In this document: piece after piece, positions 8,703 to 16,988 of the stretch
Layout: every line of letters begins with the position of its first letter
Position numbering within the stretch: position 1 is the first letter of the stretch
NCBI RefSeq assembly: GCF_008084145.1
Contig: NZ_VSDO01000002.1
Coordinates: forward strand, 1,054,001 to 1,118,000
Source of the DNA: Paenibacillus faecis
Lineage (GTDB): Bacteria > Bacillota > Bacilli > Paenibacillales > Paenibacillaceae
Length of the DNA: 64,000 bases
Direction: 5' to 3'
Notes under the pieces: model-generated
The model's input: the letters and a program-made list of their open reading frames with translations, nothing else
The model's database searches: none
What the model was told of the DNA's origin: nothing
Program-made: the position numbers and the translations under genes

Positions 8703-8834
8703 AATATGGGCGGGCGTTAGCTCTGTATTTTAAAAGTGAAAGAAAATATGTCACTGAAATTTATATTGGGCGAGTTAGGGAAGAAGCTATATCCTCGCTT
8801 TCAGCAAGTAAAATCAAACAATGAAAATTCCATC

Positions 8835-8855
8835 ACTCTATAATGGGTATAGAGT
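8835..8855 (+). promoter_or_regulatory. Palindromic operator candidate overlapping a TATAAT box
   Basis: A perfect inverted repeat ACTCTATA-N5-TATAGAGT spans 8835-8855. It contains TATAAT at 8839-8844 and lies about 25 bases before the AraC-family gene. No good -35 box is visible, which fits an activator-dependent or autoregulated promoter. Confidence 0.5.
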
Positions 8856-8879
8856 CGTTGAAACGAGGTGAACAGACGA

Positions 8880-9848
8880 ATGTACGAGTGGCACAAGCAA
8901 ATCCAAATCATCGTTGACGAAATTGACGAGTGTATTCAACATCGTAACGGTGAAGCGATATCTCTTGGATTTCTTTCCCGCAAGTTAGGTTATTCCGAAT
9001 TTCATACGACGAGAAAATTTAAGGAAATATCAGGTATGCAATTTAGGGATTATCTGCGGCATAGAAAATTGGCCTTTGCCCTAAAAGAGGTACGGGATAG
9101 TGACAAAAGCCTGTTGGATATTGCGTTTGAATATGGTTTTTCATCGCATGAAGCTTTTACCCGAGCCTTTAAGGGAACCTATGGTGTAACTCCAAGTGAA
9201 TACCGAAAACAGCCTATGCCTGTTGCCCTTCGTACAAAAATCACCCCTTTCGACCGCTACTTTTTCGGATTGGGAGAGATCGGTATGATCAAATCGGCAG
9301 ATGGGGTTAACGTTTATTTTGTAACCATTCCCGCGCACAAATTTTTGCATATCAAAAACGATGAGAGTAATGGGTATTGGGATTTTTGGCAAAAGCAAAG
9401 TCTTATTCCCGGCCAGGACTGCGAAACCATATGCGGCTTGCTCGATAGCATCAAGGGTAAATTGGATGACGATGGCGGGAGCGTAACGAACAGCGGCAGC
9501 GGTCAGATTATGGCGTACATCATTGACCCGGGCGGCAGACTCTGCGGTTGGGGGATTCCACGTACAGAGTGTTATGGTGTGCGACTTCCTTTGGATTATC
9601 AAGGCGAAGTCCCCCCACAAATGCTTTTGATTGATGTTCCCGAAGCCGATTATCTTGTCTTTGAACATGGGCCGTTCGATTATGAACAGGAAAATCGCAG
9701 TGTGGAGGAAAAGCTGGAACAAGCAATGGCAACTTTTGATTTTGCAGGCACCGGTTACTGTCTGGATGCTTCCCCCGGTAGAATCATTTACATGTATCAT
9801 GATCCGGAGCGGTTTTTTAAGTATATCAGACCGGTGCGAAAGTCATAA
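8880..9848 (+). CDS. AraC-family regulator with GyrI-like effector-binding domain
   Basis: A 322-residue transcription factor. Residues about 1-108 form the two helix-turn-helix motifs of the AraC/XylS family and end with the diagnostic EYGFSSHEAFTRAFKGTYGVTPSEYRK. Residues about 130-322 resemble the GyrI/BmrR-type effector-binding domain, which binds small hydrophobic compounds. The N-terminal DNA-binding domain with a C-terminal effector domain is the Rob/SoxS-like order. I prefer ATG 8880 with GAGGTG at 8865-8870; a GTG at 8868 is also in frame. A perfect palindrome just upstream may be its own operator. The decayed CPBP gene downstream may once have been a target. Confidence 0.82.
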   Translation: MYEWHKQIQIIVDEIDECIQHRNGEAISLGFLSRKLGYSEFHTTRKFKEISGMQFRDYLRHRKLAFALKEVRDSDKSLLDIAFEYGFSSHEAFTRAFKGTYGVTPSEYRKQPMPVALRTKITPFDRYFFGLGEIGMIKSADGVNVYFVTIPAHKFLHIKNDESNGYWDFWQKQSLIPGQDCETICGLLDSIKGKLDDDGGSVTNSGSGQIMAYIIDPGGRLCGWGIPRTECYGVRLPLDYQGEVPPQMLLIDVPEADYLVFEHGPFDYEQENRSVEEKLEQAMATFDFAGTGYCLDASPGRIIYMYHDPERFFKYIRPVRKS

Positions 9849-9997
9849 TCGTTAGAAGCATCTGCCCAATGCGGCAGGTGCTTTACTACATCCGATTAAG
9901 TCCTGATGACACCGCTCCTCAACCAAGTGATAAAAGTCAAAGCGCCCATAAGCTAAAATTAATATATAGTTCAATAAAACGTGAGGGTGAAGAAACC

Positions 9998-10512
9998 ATG
10001 ACGGACAAAAAGATCATAGTACAATTTACTATGCTGACATTTTTCATAGCCTTTCTTGTATCCGGTGCTTTGATTGCTCTTGGGCCATTCGGATATTCGG
10101 TTCACAATTGGGTTCACACATTCCAGCAATTCATGATGAATATTCCTTTTGCAATCTATATCCTGTCGCCCGCTATTGCTTCGTATATCGTTCTAAAGAA
10201 AAACAAAAAAGTAGCAAATCCCTCTTTTCTTCATTCCGGGGACGAATCACGGAGAGGGACTCATTAACTTTTGGATGTTTGCCGTTCAAGTTATGGCGTT
10301 TCGGTTTTTTTACGGGGCAATCTACACAATATCAGGAAAAGGCCGTGTGTTTATGTGCGTATTATTCCACACCATGTTCAATGCCGCATCCCCCATCTTC
10401 GGCACGATGACTATGACTTGGGCGGGGACAATTGCCGCTAATGCTCTGATTGTTCTTGTTTCAATTATAACCGTTGTATTGTACGATAAGAGGATAATTA
10501 AATCCCTTGACA
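9998..10512 (+). pseudogene. Broken CPBP-family intramembrane protease
   Basis: An N-terminal piece (MTDKKIIVQFTMLTFFIAFL..., from ATG 9998) carries the first two membrane segments and stops at 10265-10267 soon after YIVLKKNKK. From about 10275 another frame gives the C-terminal part, FFYGAIYTISGKGRVFMCVL followed by the FHTMFNA-type histidine motif and a last membrane segment ending YDKRI. The central part with the EExxR catalytic motif is absent. The remaining halves match the CPBP (CaaX protease/bacteriocin-processing) family. An internal deletion and a frame change make this non-functional. Confidence 0.7.
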
Positions 10513-10560
10513 TTGACGTCGTGTCGCACTTTATGATCTGTATGAGAAAGGAGATCAGGC

Positions 10561-10906
10561 ATGAGCAATTTAAATGCTGGCAACTGGGATTCCGGAAATA
10601 TGTTCGGCTGGCTTGAAGAATCTTTAAATTATGTGAATCGAGTGTATCTTCCTGACCCGCAAGGCGAAGGCTTTCAGCTTGATCTATTAATTCCAGTCAA
10701 AGAAAATTTGAAAACAATTCCAAAGCTTCGGTGTGTTACTTTAAAGACTCTAATAAAGCAAATTTAGAACTTGCAGATACAAAACTAGGTAACCAATATC
10801 ATCGATTCTTTCGAAATTCGCTTGGAGTCCGGCGGACTCATATGACTGGGCGACAGCCTTGCTACGCGAGAAATATACAGAGTTGAAAAAGGCATCCCTT
10901 GGCTGA
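10561..10906 (+). pseudogene. Frameshifted gene of unknown function
   Basis: Coding sequence starts well at ATG 10561 (MSNLNAGNWDSGNMFGWLEE) behind AAGGAG, then continues only by changing frame. CYFKDSNKANLELADTKLG is read from about 10733 in a second frame, and WSPADSYDWATALLREKYTE in a third until TGA at 10904-10906. Joined, the pieces make one acidic soluble protein of about 115 residues. At least two frameshifts make it a pseudogene unless the sequence has errors. I do not recognise the family. Confidence 0.6.
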
Positions 10907-10922
10907 GGAGGAGGCAGGTTTG

Positions 10923-11003
10923 ATGCAGATTACACCCAATCTTCATTTTAAGGTTCGATGTAAACAGGCAATTCAACTATACAAGGAGGATATACGATGT
11001 TAA
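10923..11003 (+). pseudogene. N-terminal fragment of a PhnB-like VOC protein
   Basis: A 26-codon frame from ATG 10923 reads MQITPNLHFKVRCKQAIQLY then KEDIRC and stops. This is the characteristic first strand and helix of PhnB-type VOC (glyoxalase/bleomycin-resistance fold) proteins, which normally have about 130-150 residues. The rest is missing and the nucleotidyltransferase gene begins inside the fragment, which also supplies that gene's ribosome binding site. Confidence 0.6.
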
Positions 11004-11839
11004 ACGAACTTCAATCCGTACATAACGACTTTATAACAGTCATGAAAGTAGAACAAGGTGTGCTGGGGGCATGGTATTTTGGCTCTGCCGCTCATGGGAC
11101 AATGGACGTTCATTCCGATATCGACATTGTTTTTCTCGTGGAAGAAGGCGCTTATTCGTTGGTGGATGAAAAACTCACAGTTATGCTTGAAGACGTATGT
11201 GATGAAGTTATCCTTTGTTGGCCGGAGGATTTTAACAGCCAGGCCATCAAAAACTATGGCTATATTTTACGGCAGAAGGAGCATCTGTTTCAGTATGATG
11301 TGTTCCTATTAAACAAAGGGAAAATAGACGACGATATGTGCCGGATTCATTACACCGAGTTGCAAGCAAAGGATATCGTCTTTGATCGGGATGGTAGTGT
11401 GCAAGCGTTGATAAACGAAGGTATTAAAGGGGGGCTATGGCAGGATGACCTGCATAAGCTCATCACGACTTACTGGTTTCATGTGCAGATGTCAGCCAAA
11501 TATTTTGCACGTAAAGACTTTTTTAAGTTAAACGGGGTCCTGCGCATATTGATGGATACGCATAGCTCTTTGCTGTTGACGTCATATGATCAAATCACCT
11601 GGGGCGGCGCTGCCAGCAAGCTACATTATATAGATGAAACAAAACAAAAGCATTTGATGAAATATGGCTGTACAGAAGATTTGGTGATGGTCAGAAAGAA
11701 CCTCCTGCAAGCCATGGAATGGTTTGAGGACGATGTCAGAGAAATCGCAGTGCCGGATGAAAGCATACTCAGCCCAAGAGCCATCGATCTTATCAAGCAG
11801 GACTGGATTATAAAAACCGGATCTATTATTAATTTGTAA
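10997..11839 (+). CDS. Nucleotidyltransferase-fold protein (possible aminoglycoside/lincosamide-type)
   Basis: A 280-residue cytosolic protein. Residues about 25-50 carry the polymerase-beta nucleotidyltransferase signature: YFGSAAHGTMDVHSDIDIVF, that is GS followed by a DxD metal-binding pair. The C-terminal half is helical, as in the adenylyltransferases that inactivate aminoglycosides or lincosamides. I cannot tell whether an antibiotic is the substrate. The ATG at 10997 has a strong AAGGAGG six to seven bases upstream, inherited from the VOC fragment that it overlaps. The next gene fragment begins right after the stop, in a cluster of small detoxification-type genes. Confidence 0.7.
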   Translation: MLNELQSVHNDFITVMKVEQGVLGAWYFGSAAHGTMDVHSDIDIVFLVEEGAYSLVDEKLTVMLEDVCDEVILCWPEDFNSQAIKNYGYILRQKEHLFQYDVFLLNKGKIDDDMCRIHYTELQAKDIVFDRDGSVQALINEGIKGGLWQDDLHKLITTYWFHVQMSAKYFARKDFFKLNGVLRILMDTHSSLLLTSYDQITWGGAASKLHYIDETKQKHLMKYGCTEDLVMVRKNLLQAMEWFEDDVREIAVPDESILSPRAIDLIKQDWIIKTGSIINL

Positions 11840-11853
11840 TGGAGGAGATTGTA

Positions 11854-12021
11854 ATGATCAAAAGTTTCGGCGGGATTAATCTTGCAACAAAGGATGTCGG
11901 CGCGTTGGTTCATTTTTATGATGACGATTCGAATATGTACGCATGGTATAGAAAAAAACGAAAGGGCTTTCAAGTGCAAAGGAGGGCTCCTTATGAACAT
12001 CAGCTCACAGGTTTATGTTAA
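11854..12021 (+). pseudogene. N-terminal fragment of a VOC-family protein
   Basis: From ATG 11854 the frame reads MIKSFGGINLATKDVGALVH, a typical first beta-alpha unit of a VOC protein, then degenerates into basic, non-family sequence (YRKKRKGFQVQRRAP) and stops at 12021. Normal VOC genes here have about 125-150 codons. The intact PhnB-like gene starts within this tail at 11993, so a deletion has joined the two loci. Confidence 0.6.
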
Positions 12022-12373
12022 AGGCAGTATGGAAGCTGTCGGTCTATATTGCCGGGCATTCGGTTTGGAGAAAGGCCTTGAAATTAAGGACGAGGCAAAA
12101 AATGAATATGCGCACTGCGAGTTGACGCTAAACGGCAAGCTGTTCATGGCCGTCAGTGAAGCGCCTAAGGAATGCGACACCAGCCAAAAAACGGCTTGGC
12201 AGACCATGGCCTTTAATGTATACGACATGGGGAGTGAGGAAGCTGTCCGGCAGGCCTACGATATCCTGAAAGACGGCGGTACCGTCATCGACCCGCTCGG
12301 TCCGTGTGACTGGAATCCTTATTGTTCAAACTTGATTGACCGTTTCGGCGTCTTTTGGTGGATTGCTATATGA
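11993..12373 (+). CDS. PhnB-like VOC-family protein
   Basis: A 126-residue protein of the vicinal oxygen chelate superfamily, PhnB-like branch: MNISSQVYVKGSMEAVGLY at the start, a middle part KLFMAVSEAP, and a C-terminal FNVYDMGSEEAVRQAYDIL followed by a DPLGPCDWNPY motif. Such proteins bind small molecules or metals, but the substrate is unknown. The start is fixed by AAAGGAGGG about nine bases upstream. The normal C-terminal end (FGVFWWIAI) suggests that the gene is intact even though its surroundings are decayed. Confidence 0.75.
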   Translation: MNISSQVYVKGSMEAVGLYCRAFGLEKGLEIKDEAKNEYAHCELTLNGKLFMAVSEAPKECDTSQKTAWQTMAFNVYDMGSEEAVRQAYDILKDGGTVIDPLGPCDWNPYCSNLIDRFGVFWWIAI

Positions 12374-12409
12374 CAAAGCAAGGCTCGCGTATGTAAACTG
12401 TTTTCTTCC

Positions 12410-12844
12410 CAAAAAGAAAATGTCGGAGAGTGGAATATCTATACTTCTAGTCCCGAGATGGAGGGGAGCGGGAGTTATCTCTTCATGGTTGCGACAGAAT
12501 TTAATAATTCACTTGATTTGTCTAAATTAGATGGAATGACTCTGGATTTTATGCATATTTTGCCGGCGAAATGGTTGATTATTCGGGTTTCGTCTCACGA
12601 GGAGATGGATCATGTACATAAACGTACATTAGTAGATCGTTGCATAGAGGATGTTGGATATAGATTAGACTTTGATAATAATAAGCCGATCATGGAATTT
12701 CAACCCATTGCCTGTACACAAAAAAGGAGCGTGAAGACTATGAAATTTAGGATCATCTCGATCCCGCCGTTTAAGGCGGTATCCTCGGGGGGTGATAAGC
12801 ACTCCATTATGCGATGGGGCATATCATCACGCCGCCGGAAGTGA
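12410..12844 (+). pseudogene. Decayed gene region, possibly effector-binding-domain remnants
   Basis: One frame is open from about 12410 and reads QKENVGEWNIYTSSPEMEGS, then TEFNNSLDLSKLDGMTLDFM and WLIIRVSSHEEMDHVHKRTL. From 12741 it appears to start a second protein, MKFRIISIPPFKAVSSGG, which resembles the beginning of a GyrI-like effector-binding domain, before ending after about 30 residues. No good start is seen for the first part. It looks like two gene fragments joined in frame. Function and family are uncertain. Confidence 0.4.
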
Positions 12845-12863
12845 TTAAGGCCACAAGATATGC

Positions 12864-12898
12864 ACCCAGCCAAAGATCAGAGCAATCTAAGGCTGGGT
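12864..12898 (+). terminator. Hairpin related to the 8130 terminator
   Basis: An 8-bp stem ACCCAGCC / GGCTGGGT (12864-12871, 12891-12898). Its loop and right side (AGAGCAATCTAAGG...GTCATTTCG) closely match the hairpin at 8130-8171. Confidence 0.55.
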
Positions 12899-12965
12899 CA
12901 TTTCGTTGAATGCAAGAACGCTATGCGAAACGTAGGAGAAAACATGAAAGGTATTTTTTAACTTT

Positions 12966-13463
12966 ATGGATTGGTCTAAACTTAGAGTACTTATAAAAGA
13001 TTTTATTACTCCTGAACTAAGAAAACGAATAGATATCCATGAGACAAGATACCGAAAAGCTCATGATGGCTATGGGGAAGTTTGGATTACTTTAGACGGC
13101 GAAAAGATATTCGGTGGTGGGTATTATCATTGGTACATGAATACTTTGCCTATAGATGGTGCTTCTTTAGCTGTTGAATATGGAATTCATAAAGACTTTT
13201 ACAAAACCCATATTGAGTCAAAGCAAGTAGAAGAAGTGATGAGATCAGGATTACATGAAACAAGCCATATTACTATGAACTTGAGAAGTTATTTGTCAAC
13301 CCCATTCCAAGAAATCATTGAATCTAATAACCCAATATATAAGGCATTCGGATTGGTAGATAGGAGATTGGGAAGAAGAAGATTTTATAAAATACAATTA
13401 GAAGAGCTTCAAGCGTATGGAAGAAGTCTTTTGAAACGAATATATAATAATCAGTTAATATGA
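12966..13463 (+). CDS. SF0329-like hypothetical protein
   Basis: A 165-residue soluble protein. MDWSKLRVLIKDFITPELRK at the start, ARYR-like RYRKAHDGYGEVWITLDGEK, and near the end an IIESNNPIYKAFGLVDRRLG-type stretch resemble the SF0329 family of unknown function; this is from memory. No binding site with good consensus precedes ATG 12966 (AAAGGT at a distance), so expression may be low. Its stop overlaps a possible in-frame start of the membrane-protein gene that follows, which suggests co-transcription. Confidence 0.55.
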   Translation: MDWSKLRVLIKDFITPELRKRIDIHETRYRKAHDGYGEVWITLDGEKIFGGGYYHWYMNTLPIDGASLAVEYGIHKDFYKTHIESKQVEEVMRSGLHETSHITMNLRSYLSTPFQEIIESNNPIYKAFGLVDRRLGRRRFYKIQLEELQAYGRSLLKRIYNNQLI

Positions 13464-13474
13464 AAGGAATTCAT

Positions 13475-13951
13475 ATGGAACGTTCTGAAGACATAGTAAC
13501 GAATAATGCACTATCCGTTCTCGCATACATAATTATACAAGTCGCTGGAGACGTCATCTTATTCTATTATAGTAACCAAACAGTAGTGTTTTATTTGGTC
13601 ACTGGTGTGTCGTTAATCATTTATCTTATTATAGGTTTCACAGTATTAAAAAATAACAGAACCTATCTTTCTGATTACTTTTCCGTCTCAACCATAGCTA
13701 TTGTAGGAATCTCAATATGGTTACTGTTCTTTTTTTACTATATATCGGATTCTAGCGGATTTATGCCTGATTTGATTTGGGCTTTATATGCGTACTATAA
13801 CAACCTCAGTATGATTGTGATGATAAGAGAATCCGAATATGAATATTATTATGTAATCATGTTGCTTTTGAATCTCGTACCCAGTTTTATGTTTTGGCTT
13901 GGGTTATCATTAAAACGATACTATATGAATTATAGACGAGGGATGAAATAA
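13475..13951 (+). CDS. Small integral membrane protein
   Basis: A 158-residue membrane protein with four hydrophobic segments near residues 15-35, 40-58, 70-92 and 128-150; a fifth, weaker one lies around 95-110. ATG 13475 is preferred because AAAGGA (13464-13468) is well spaced; ATG 13460, which overlaps the upstream stop, is an alternative. I recognise no family or catalytic motif. It is probably co-transcribed with the SF0329-like gene. Confidence 0.6.
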   Translation: MERSEDIVTNNALSVLAYIIIQVAGDVILFYYSNQTVVFYLVTGVSLIIYLIIGFTVLKNNRTYLSDYFSVSTIAIVGISIWLLFFFYYISDSSGFMPDLIWALYAYYNNLSMIVMIRESEYEYYYVIMLLLNLVPSFMFWLGLSLKRYYMNYRRGMK

Positions 13952-14055
13952 CTTAGAAGAGGGATCCTTCTCATCTACTCGGGACGGATCTTGTTGATCA
14001 AGGTATGGTATACAACATGGGAGCAAGTCATATTAAAAAGGATGAAAATGCAAAG

Positions 14056-14613
14056 ATGAGTATAAAAAAAACAGGTGTAATCCTATTTCCTCTTTTTAGC
14101 GAGTATGAATTAACTGTTGCCTTATCTATTTTGAAACAAGGAAACCATCCAATAACAACCATTGGAATCACCTCAGATATGATTAGGGGGGAGTCAGATT
14201 TAAAGTGTGTTGCCGATTGTACAATATATGATGCAGATATTGAGAGTCTGGACAGTATTTTGATACCTGGTTGTATGGATATATCCACTTTATTTGATAA
14301 TGAGGATTTAGTATCCTTCATTAAAAGATGCGCTGAGTACAATAAAGAACTCATCATAGCAGCGATATCGAGTTCACCTTATTTACTGGCGAGAGCCGGA
14401 ATACTTGAAAACCGGAAATATACCACCGGCATCAATGAAGAGGATAGAAAACAGCTAGGGATATTTAATGAGGATAATTATTGTAATGATTTAGTCGTGC
14501 AAGATGGAAATTTATTAACTGCAAGAGGAAGAGGATTTACAGAGTTTGGAAATAAGTTAGGACATTTATTAAACTTGGATTTTAATTCGGATTGGTATAC
14601 GGGAAAACCATAA
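14056..14613 (+). CDS. DJ-1/PfpI-family protein lacking the catalytic cysteine
   Basis: A 185-residue cytosolic protein with the DJ-1/PfpI flavodoxin-like fold: GVILFPLFSEYELTVALSIL at the N-terminus (acidic residue in the first loop), DSILIPGCMD in the middle, and AAISSSPYLLARAGIL at the nucleophile elbow. In typical members this elbow is AAIChGPxxLAxAGLL with Cys; here the nucleophile position is Ser. The later TARGRGFTEFG is family-typical. ATG 14056 gives the usual length; in-frame ATGs at 14005 and 14020 add unrelated residues. It may be a non-proteolytic or regulatory member. Confidence 0.75.
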   Translation: MSIKKTGVILFPLFSEYELTVALSILKQGNHPITTIGITSDMIRGESDLKCVADCTIYDADIESLDSILIPGCMDISTLFDNEDLVSFIKRCAEYNKELIIAAISSSPYLLARAGILENRKYTTGINEEDRKQLGIFNEDNYCNDLVVQDGNLLTARGRGFTEFGNKLGHLLNLDFNSDWYTGKP

Positions 14614-14694
14614 ACGGGAAATTCAATAAAGGATCGGAGCTATCATTGAGGCTAAGTCATTTTGTATATATAAGAACAAGGAGGCATTTTTTTC

Positions 14695-15168
14695 ATGGGA
14701 ATGTCAGACTATTATAAAAACCTGCGAGAGAAGATGGGAAGCGAGCTTATCCTTTTGCCGAGTGTAGCTGGCGTGATTAGAAATGATCAAGGTGAAATTC
14801 TTTTCGGAAGAAAACACAATCAAGAGCACTGGGGCTTAATTGCCGGCGCAATTGAGATTGGAGAAACCCCTGCTCAAGCTATGGTTAGAGAAGCATTGGA
14901 AGAGACGGGGCTTGATGTTGAACCGGAGCGAATTATAGGAGTATATGGTGGGGAAGAACAGAGGTTTACTTATGGGAACGGTCATCAAGTCGAATACCTA
15001 ACTATTGTTTTTGAATGCAAGATCAAGGCTGGACAGTTAATCTCAGATAATGAAGAGATGAAGGATCTCAAGTTCTTTCCCGAAGACCAAATACCACCGA
15101 TCGCAATCAAGTACCCGGATTATATATTCAGTTCAAGACAAGATGAAAAGGCACATTTTATAAAATGA
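14695..15168 (+). CDS. Nudix hydrolase
   Basis: A 157-residue enzyme with a complete Nudix box, GAIEIGETPAQAMVREALEE followed by TGL (pattern Gx5Ex7REUxEExGU), at about residues 49-71. It should hydrolyse a nucleoside diphosphate linked to another group, with Mg2+ held by the REALEE glutamates. The substrate is not evident. The start has AAGGAGG upstream, and an ATG two codons later is also possible. The stop overlaps the front of a broken phosphatase gene. Confidence 0.85.
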   Translation: MGMSDYYKNLREKMGSELILLPSVAGVIRNDQGEILFGRKHNQEHWGLIAGAIEIGETPAQAMVREALEETGLDVEPERIIGVYGGEEQRFTYGNGHQVEYLTIVFECKIKAGQLISDNEEMKDLKFFPEDQIPPIAIKYPDYIFSSRQDEKAHFIK

Positions 15169-15547
15169 ATAGAGAACTAGTTACGTCATATCTACGCCCT
15201 TGGTTCGCGGGAAAAGAAAGGCGGGCGATTTTGCGCCTTACTCATTTACAGAAGCAAAGCGGATGTTATTTGAGAACTCTTCATTTGCATTCCCGGAAGG
15301 CGAATCGAATGAGGAAGCTCAGAAAAGAGCTACAAAGGTTATACTGAACATTCTCAATAAATACGAAGGTAAGAATATTGTAATCGGGACTCACGGAGAT
15401 ATCATGACGTTAATGATGAATCATTTCGATCCCCAATACGATTATCAATTCTGGCGCACTACAACGATGCCGGACATATATAAGGCAGTGTTCCAAGGAC
15501 AGAAATTAGTAAGTACAACAAGACTCTGGGAAAAAATGCTCCGTTAA
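15165..15547 (+). pseudogene. Histidine phosphatase (phosphoglycerate-mutase-like), N-terminus lost
   Basis: The frame from about 15200 to 15547 matches the C-terminal half of the phosphoglycerate-mutase-like superfamily: FAFPEGESNEEAQKRATKVI, then GKNIVIGTHGDIMTLMMNHF with the second catalytic His, and YQFWRTTTMPDIYKAVF. The essential N-terminal RHG motif is absent. A short frame beginning at ATG 15165 (MNRELVTSYLRPW) overlaps in another phase and does not restore it. The product would be inactive, so I call a pseudogene. Confidence 0.7.
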
Positions 15548-15677
15548 CCGCATCGCGGCTCGCTCCTGACGAAACTTAAGTCGATGGAACGTCGTAAATA
15601 GGGTAACCTTATACGTTACATACGATTACTCTAAATTCAAACAATGTACCGCTGGCGAAACAAAGGAGGAGGCGGCC

Positions 15678-16358
15678 ATGGATTCGGATTGGAAGCGGGC
15701 GGAGGAAGCCTTAAAGCTTGTCGAGGTGACAGGTTATGAAAACAATAAGCCGGTTTCGGTCATTCATGTCCCGGAAAATTTACGCTGTATCGGGATCGGT
15801 ACGGATGCTGCCGTTTTTTATGATCCGGCCACTCCTGAGTACGCGTACAAAGTGTATACCGCTCAGGCTTTAGAAAAGAAGGATATTGAGGCAGGGATTT
15901 ATGATCGGATAGCAGGATCGCGTTATTTTGCCAGGTGCTATGGTGTGGGTCCTAACTATTTGGTGTTAAGTTTGGAACAGGGAATGACGTTATACGATTG
16001 TCTTCTGCAGGGTGTGCCGGTTCCCGAGCAAGCCATCCTGGACGTGGAGGAAGCGCGTCAGTTCGTCCGAAGTCGAGGGTTGAACCCCAGGGACATTCAC
16101 CTTAAGAACGTTCTCCTGCAGGAGGGGAGAGGAAAAGTCCTCGATGTTTCGGAATACATCCAAGAGGGGAACGACAATCGTTGGGAGCATTTGGTCTGGG
16201 CGTATCAGCACGTTTATCCGCTGGTCAAAGGGACAAAGGTTCCGTTATGGATGCTGGAAACCGTGACCAACTGGTACAACCGGATCGATACGGCAAACTT
16301 CGGGATCGAAGACTTTGCGAAGCGAGTGAGCGGGTTGTTTTTTGGTAAGCGGAAATAA
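15678..16358 (+). CDS. YrzF-like protein kinase
   Basis: A 226-residue kinase-like protein, short for a Ser/Thr kinase but like Bacillus YrzF. It has a glycine-rich loop (GIGTDAAVF, about residues 37-45), the ATP-binding Lys in YAYKVYTA (about 57), a catalytic-loop equivalent NPRDIHLKNVLL (Asp and Asn present) and a metal-binding Asp in VLDVSEY. The substrate is unknown. It starts at ATG 15678 after AAAGGAGGAGG. It is probably a single-gene unit in a string of small enzymes. Confidence 0.75.
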   Translation: MDSDWKRAEEALKLVEVTGYENNKPVSVIHVPENLRCIGIGTDAAVFYDPATPEYAYKVYTAQALEKKDIEAGIYDRIAGSRYFARCYGVGPNYLVLSLEQGMTLYDCLLQGVPVPEQAILDVEEARQFVRSRGLNPRDIHLKNVLLQEGRGKVLDVSEYIQEGNDNRWEHLVWAYQHVYPLVKGTKVPLWMLETVTNWYNRIDTANFGIEDFAKRVSGLFFGKRK

Positions 16359-16431
16359 GTGAGGGCCGCTCCACCAAAACATTTATAAGAACGAATTTGA
16401 AAAGGAAGCGTTGAAAGGAGAAAGAACACCG

Positions 16432-16896
16432 ATGATACTTGGATTATATGAAGCGCATCTACCCGTGAGCAATTTACAAAAATCCATCGAATTCTATTCG
16501 AATTTAGGACTGGAAATGGCCTGGAAAGATGAAGATACCGCTTTCTTTTGGATTGAAAGAGAAAAGAGCTGGATTGGTCTTTGGCAAGGAGAAGAACATA
16601 AAACATCTTATCATCCGTCACTAAGACATATCGCGTTTAGGGTTAGTTATGAAGATCTTAAGGATAGCTTAAATTGGCTTCGGTCTATTCATGTTACCCC
16701 GGTGCCGTTCGGAAAAAGAGATTCCATCGATCCCTTTGTTCGACCGAATCAGGGGAACGCATCGGTATATTTCAATGATCCGGATGGGAATAGTTTGGAG
16801 TTCATGTGTTTTATAGATGTCCCTGAAAACTTGAAGAATATATCAACGAAATTATCAATAGAGGAATGGGAAGCTCTTTTAAATGAGTCGAATTAA
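16432..16896 (+). CDS. VOC-family glyoxalase/bleomycin-resistance-like protein
   Basis: A 154-residue VOC protein with two beta-alpha-beta-beta-beta modules. Residues 1-50 begin MILGLYEAHLPVSNLQKSIE (metal-ligand-type His at AHLPV) and residues about 60-125 include LRHIAFRVSYEDLKDSL and YFNDPDGNSLEFMCF (His and Glu positions of the family). The DPDGNxLE motif is typical. It may be a dioxygenase, a thiol transferase or a drug-binding protein; the sequence does not decide. ATG 16432 follows GAAAGGAGA. A bidirectional terminator lies after it. Confidence 0.82.
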   Translation: MILGLYEAHLPVSNLQKSIEFYSNLGLEMAWKDEDTAFFWIEREKSWIGLWQGEEHKTSYHPSLRHIAFRVSYEDLKDSLNWLRSIHVTPVPFGKRDSIDPFVRPNQGNASVYFNDPDGNSLEFMCFIDVPENLKNISTKLSIEEWEALLNESN

Positions 16897-16942
16897 AAGC
16901 CCGATAGAGATATTAATAGAAACACAGTACCTCGTCAAGATT

Positions 16943-16980
16943 AAAGAGGGAGGCTAACCGCTCGGGTTAGCCTCTTTAAA
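16943..16980. terminator. Bidirectional terminator between convergent genes
   Basis: A stem AGGCTAACC / GGTTAGCCT (16952-16960, 16966-16974) is flanked by A-rich DNA on the left and CTTTAAATTTCTTTC on the right, so it can serve both the VOC gene and the convergent epoxide hydrolase gene. Confidence 0.75.
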
Positions 16981-16988
16981 TTTCTTTC

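Noticed and set aside
9141..9800. Antisense frame of about 220 codons in the AraC/GyrI gene
   Set aside because: The plus strand has the full AraC helix-turn-helix and effector domain; the antisense frame has no support.
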